The translations under genes and the position numbers were made by a program. A DNA stretch of 5,783 bases, from positions 1 to 5,783 of the forward strand of contig JAJRQS010000177.1 of the NCBI GenBank assembly GCA_024280135.1. The letters run 5' to 3'. The notes under the pieces were generated by a model. That model was not told the origin of the DNA and made no database searches. It saw only the letters and a program-made list of their open reading frames with translations. Positions 5,375 to 5,783 of the stretch are shown here, piece by piece (positions within the stretch are counted from its first letter, which is position 1; each line of letters begins with the position of its first letter). The stretch comes from Bacteroidota bacterium. Lineage in GTDB: Bacteria; Bacteroidota; Bacteroidia; Chitinophagales; Saprospiraceae.

Positions 5375-5783
5375 TAGGCAACTTTGTTCTTGTTATCAAA
5401 ATAGTCTAAAGCAAACACAATGACCAAACCCGCCAAAAAAGCGACAATAGCTGCAAAAATCATGGGTGTGCCTGTATAATCTGCTGGCAGTACATTCTGC
5501 TCCAGAAATGGAACTTCAACCCCCTTACTATTGATACGGGTTTGGATGACATTACGCCATGGCCATAGTTTGTTTAAGGAGCCGAGCATAAAGCCCGTTA
5601 GTAGAGCAAAAGCCACGTATTTGTAATGTTTGAAAACCCAGCTGATGACCCGAGAAAATACAGCTAGACCGACTGCACAGCCTGCTGCAAAGACTAAAAC
5701 CGTTTTGATAGCCACTGGATCAAAATGCTTAACTGCTTTTTCTACTGCAGGCAAAACAATCATATACATTCCCATCAACAATA
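5374..5783 (-). CDS. DUF368 (PopT-type) membrane protein, C-terminal part (5' end outside window)
   Basis: The minus strand is open from the right window edge to TAA at 5376-5374, so the N-terminal half is missing and no start codon can be assigned; the first ATG (5775) is internal. The piece begins in the conserved LxxGMY segment of the family. Counted from the codon at 5781, likely membrane helices span residues about 24-42, 55-70 and 106-126. The second is followed by the family-typical GSLNKLWPW, then a polar loop containing the NVLP motif. The last residues (DYFDNKNKVA) form a short polar tail. DUF368 proteins have been reported as polyprenyl-phosphate transporters (PopT), which recycle the undecaprenyl-phosphate carrier used for cell-wall and surface-polysaccharide synthesis; that role is inferred here from family. 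The TAA shares its last A with the ATG of the aroE fusion, so the two genes are almost certainly cotranscribed. DUF368 beside aroE recurs in Bacteroidota as far as I recall. Confidence 0.88.
   Translation of the reverse strand, partial: LLMGMYMIVLPAVEKAVKHFDPVAIKTVLVFAAGCAVGLAVFSRVISWVFKHYKYVAFALLTGFMLGSLNKLWPWRNVIQTRINSKGVEVPFLEQNVLPADYTGTPMIFAAIVAFLAGLVIVFALDYFDNKNKVA

Overview
The window looks like chromosomal DNA of a member of the Bacteroidota, most plausibly a saprospirian or related lineage. This rests on several things: protein sequences typical of the phylum (Fmt, MqnD, DUF368 next to aroE, a stand-alone-type proline dehydrogenase), AT-rich DNA, start codons without Shine-Dalgarno sequences, -7 boxes of the form TAnnTTTG, and a secreted protein starting with a carboxypeptidase-regulatory-like beta-sandwich. 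The placement below phylum is an inference.

Layout, left to right. (1) 1-501, minus strand: the N-terminal 167 residues of an exported protein that runs off the left edge. (2) 502-639: a divergent intergenic region with two facing TAnnTTTG boxes around a small palindrome. (3) 640-1542, plus: fmt, methionyl-tRNA formyltransferase. (4) 1561-1580: a perfect 9-bp hairpin between two convergent stop codons. (5) 1586-2296, minus: a small S4-less RluA-family pseudouridine synthase. (6) 2297-2348: a second short divergent region with an inverted repeat, a TTACGG direct repeat and facing promoter-like boxes. (7) 2349-3179, plus: mqnD of the futalosine menaquinone pathway. (8) 3207-3380, plus: the startless C-terminal tail of a di-haem cytochrome c peroxidase, a gene remnant in the same frame as mqnD. 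(9) 3377-5374, minus: one 665-residue polypeptide joining a complete shikimate dehydrogenase (AroE) to a complete proline dehydrogenase. (10) 5374-5783, minus: the C-terminal part of a DUF368 (PopT-type) membrane protein, with its stop codon overlapping the aroE start by one base.

The most unusual element is the AroE-proline dehydrogenase fusion. Both halves keep their catalytic residues. They are joined by a lysine-rich linker with no internal ATG or GTG from which the second half could start at its proper N-terminus. A loose metabolic thread connects the right half of the window: AroE leads to chorismate, chorismate feeds the futalosine pathway in which MqnD acts, and proline dehydrogenase passes electrons to a quinone. 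That link is inference. No mobile element, CRISPR array, tRNA or rRNA was seen.
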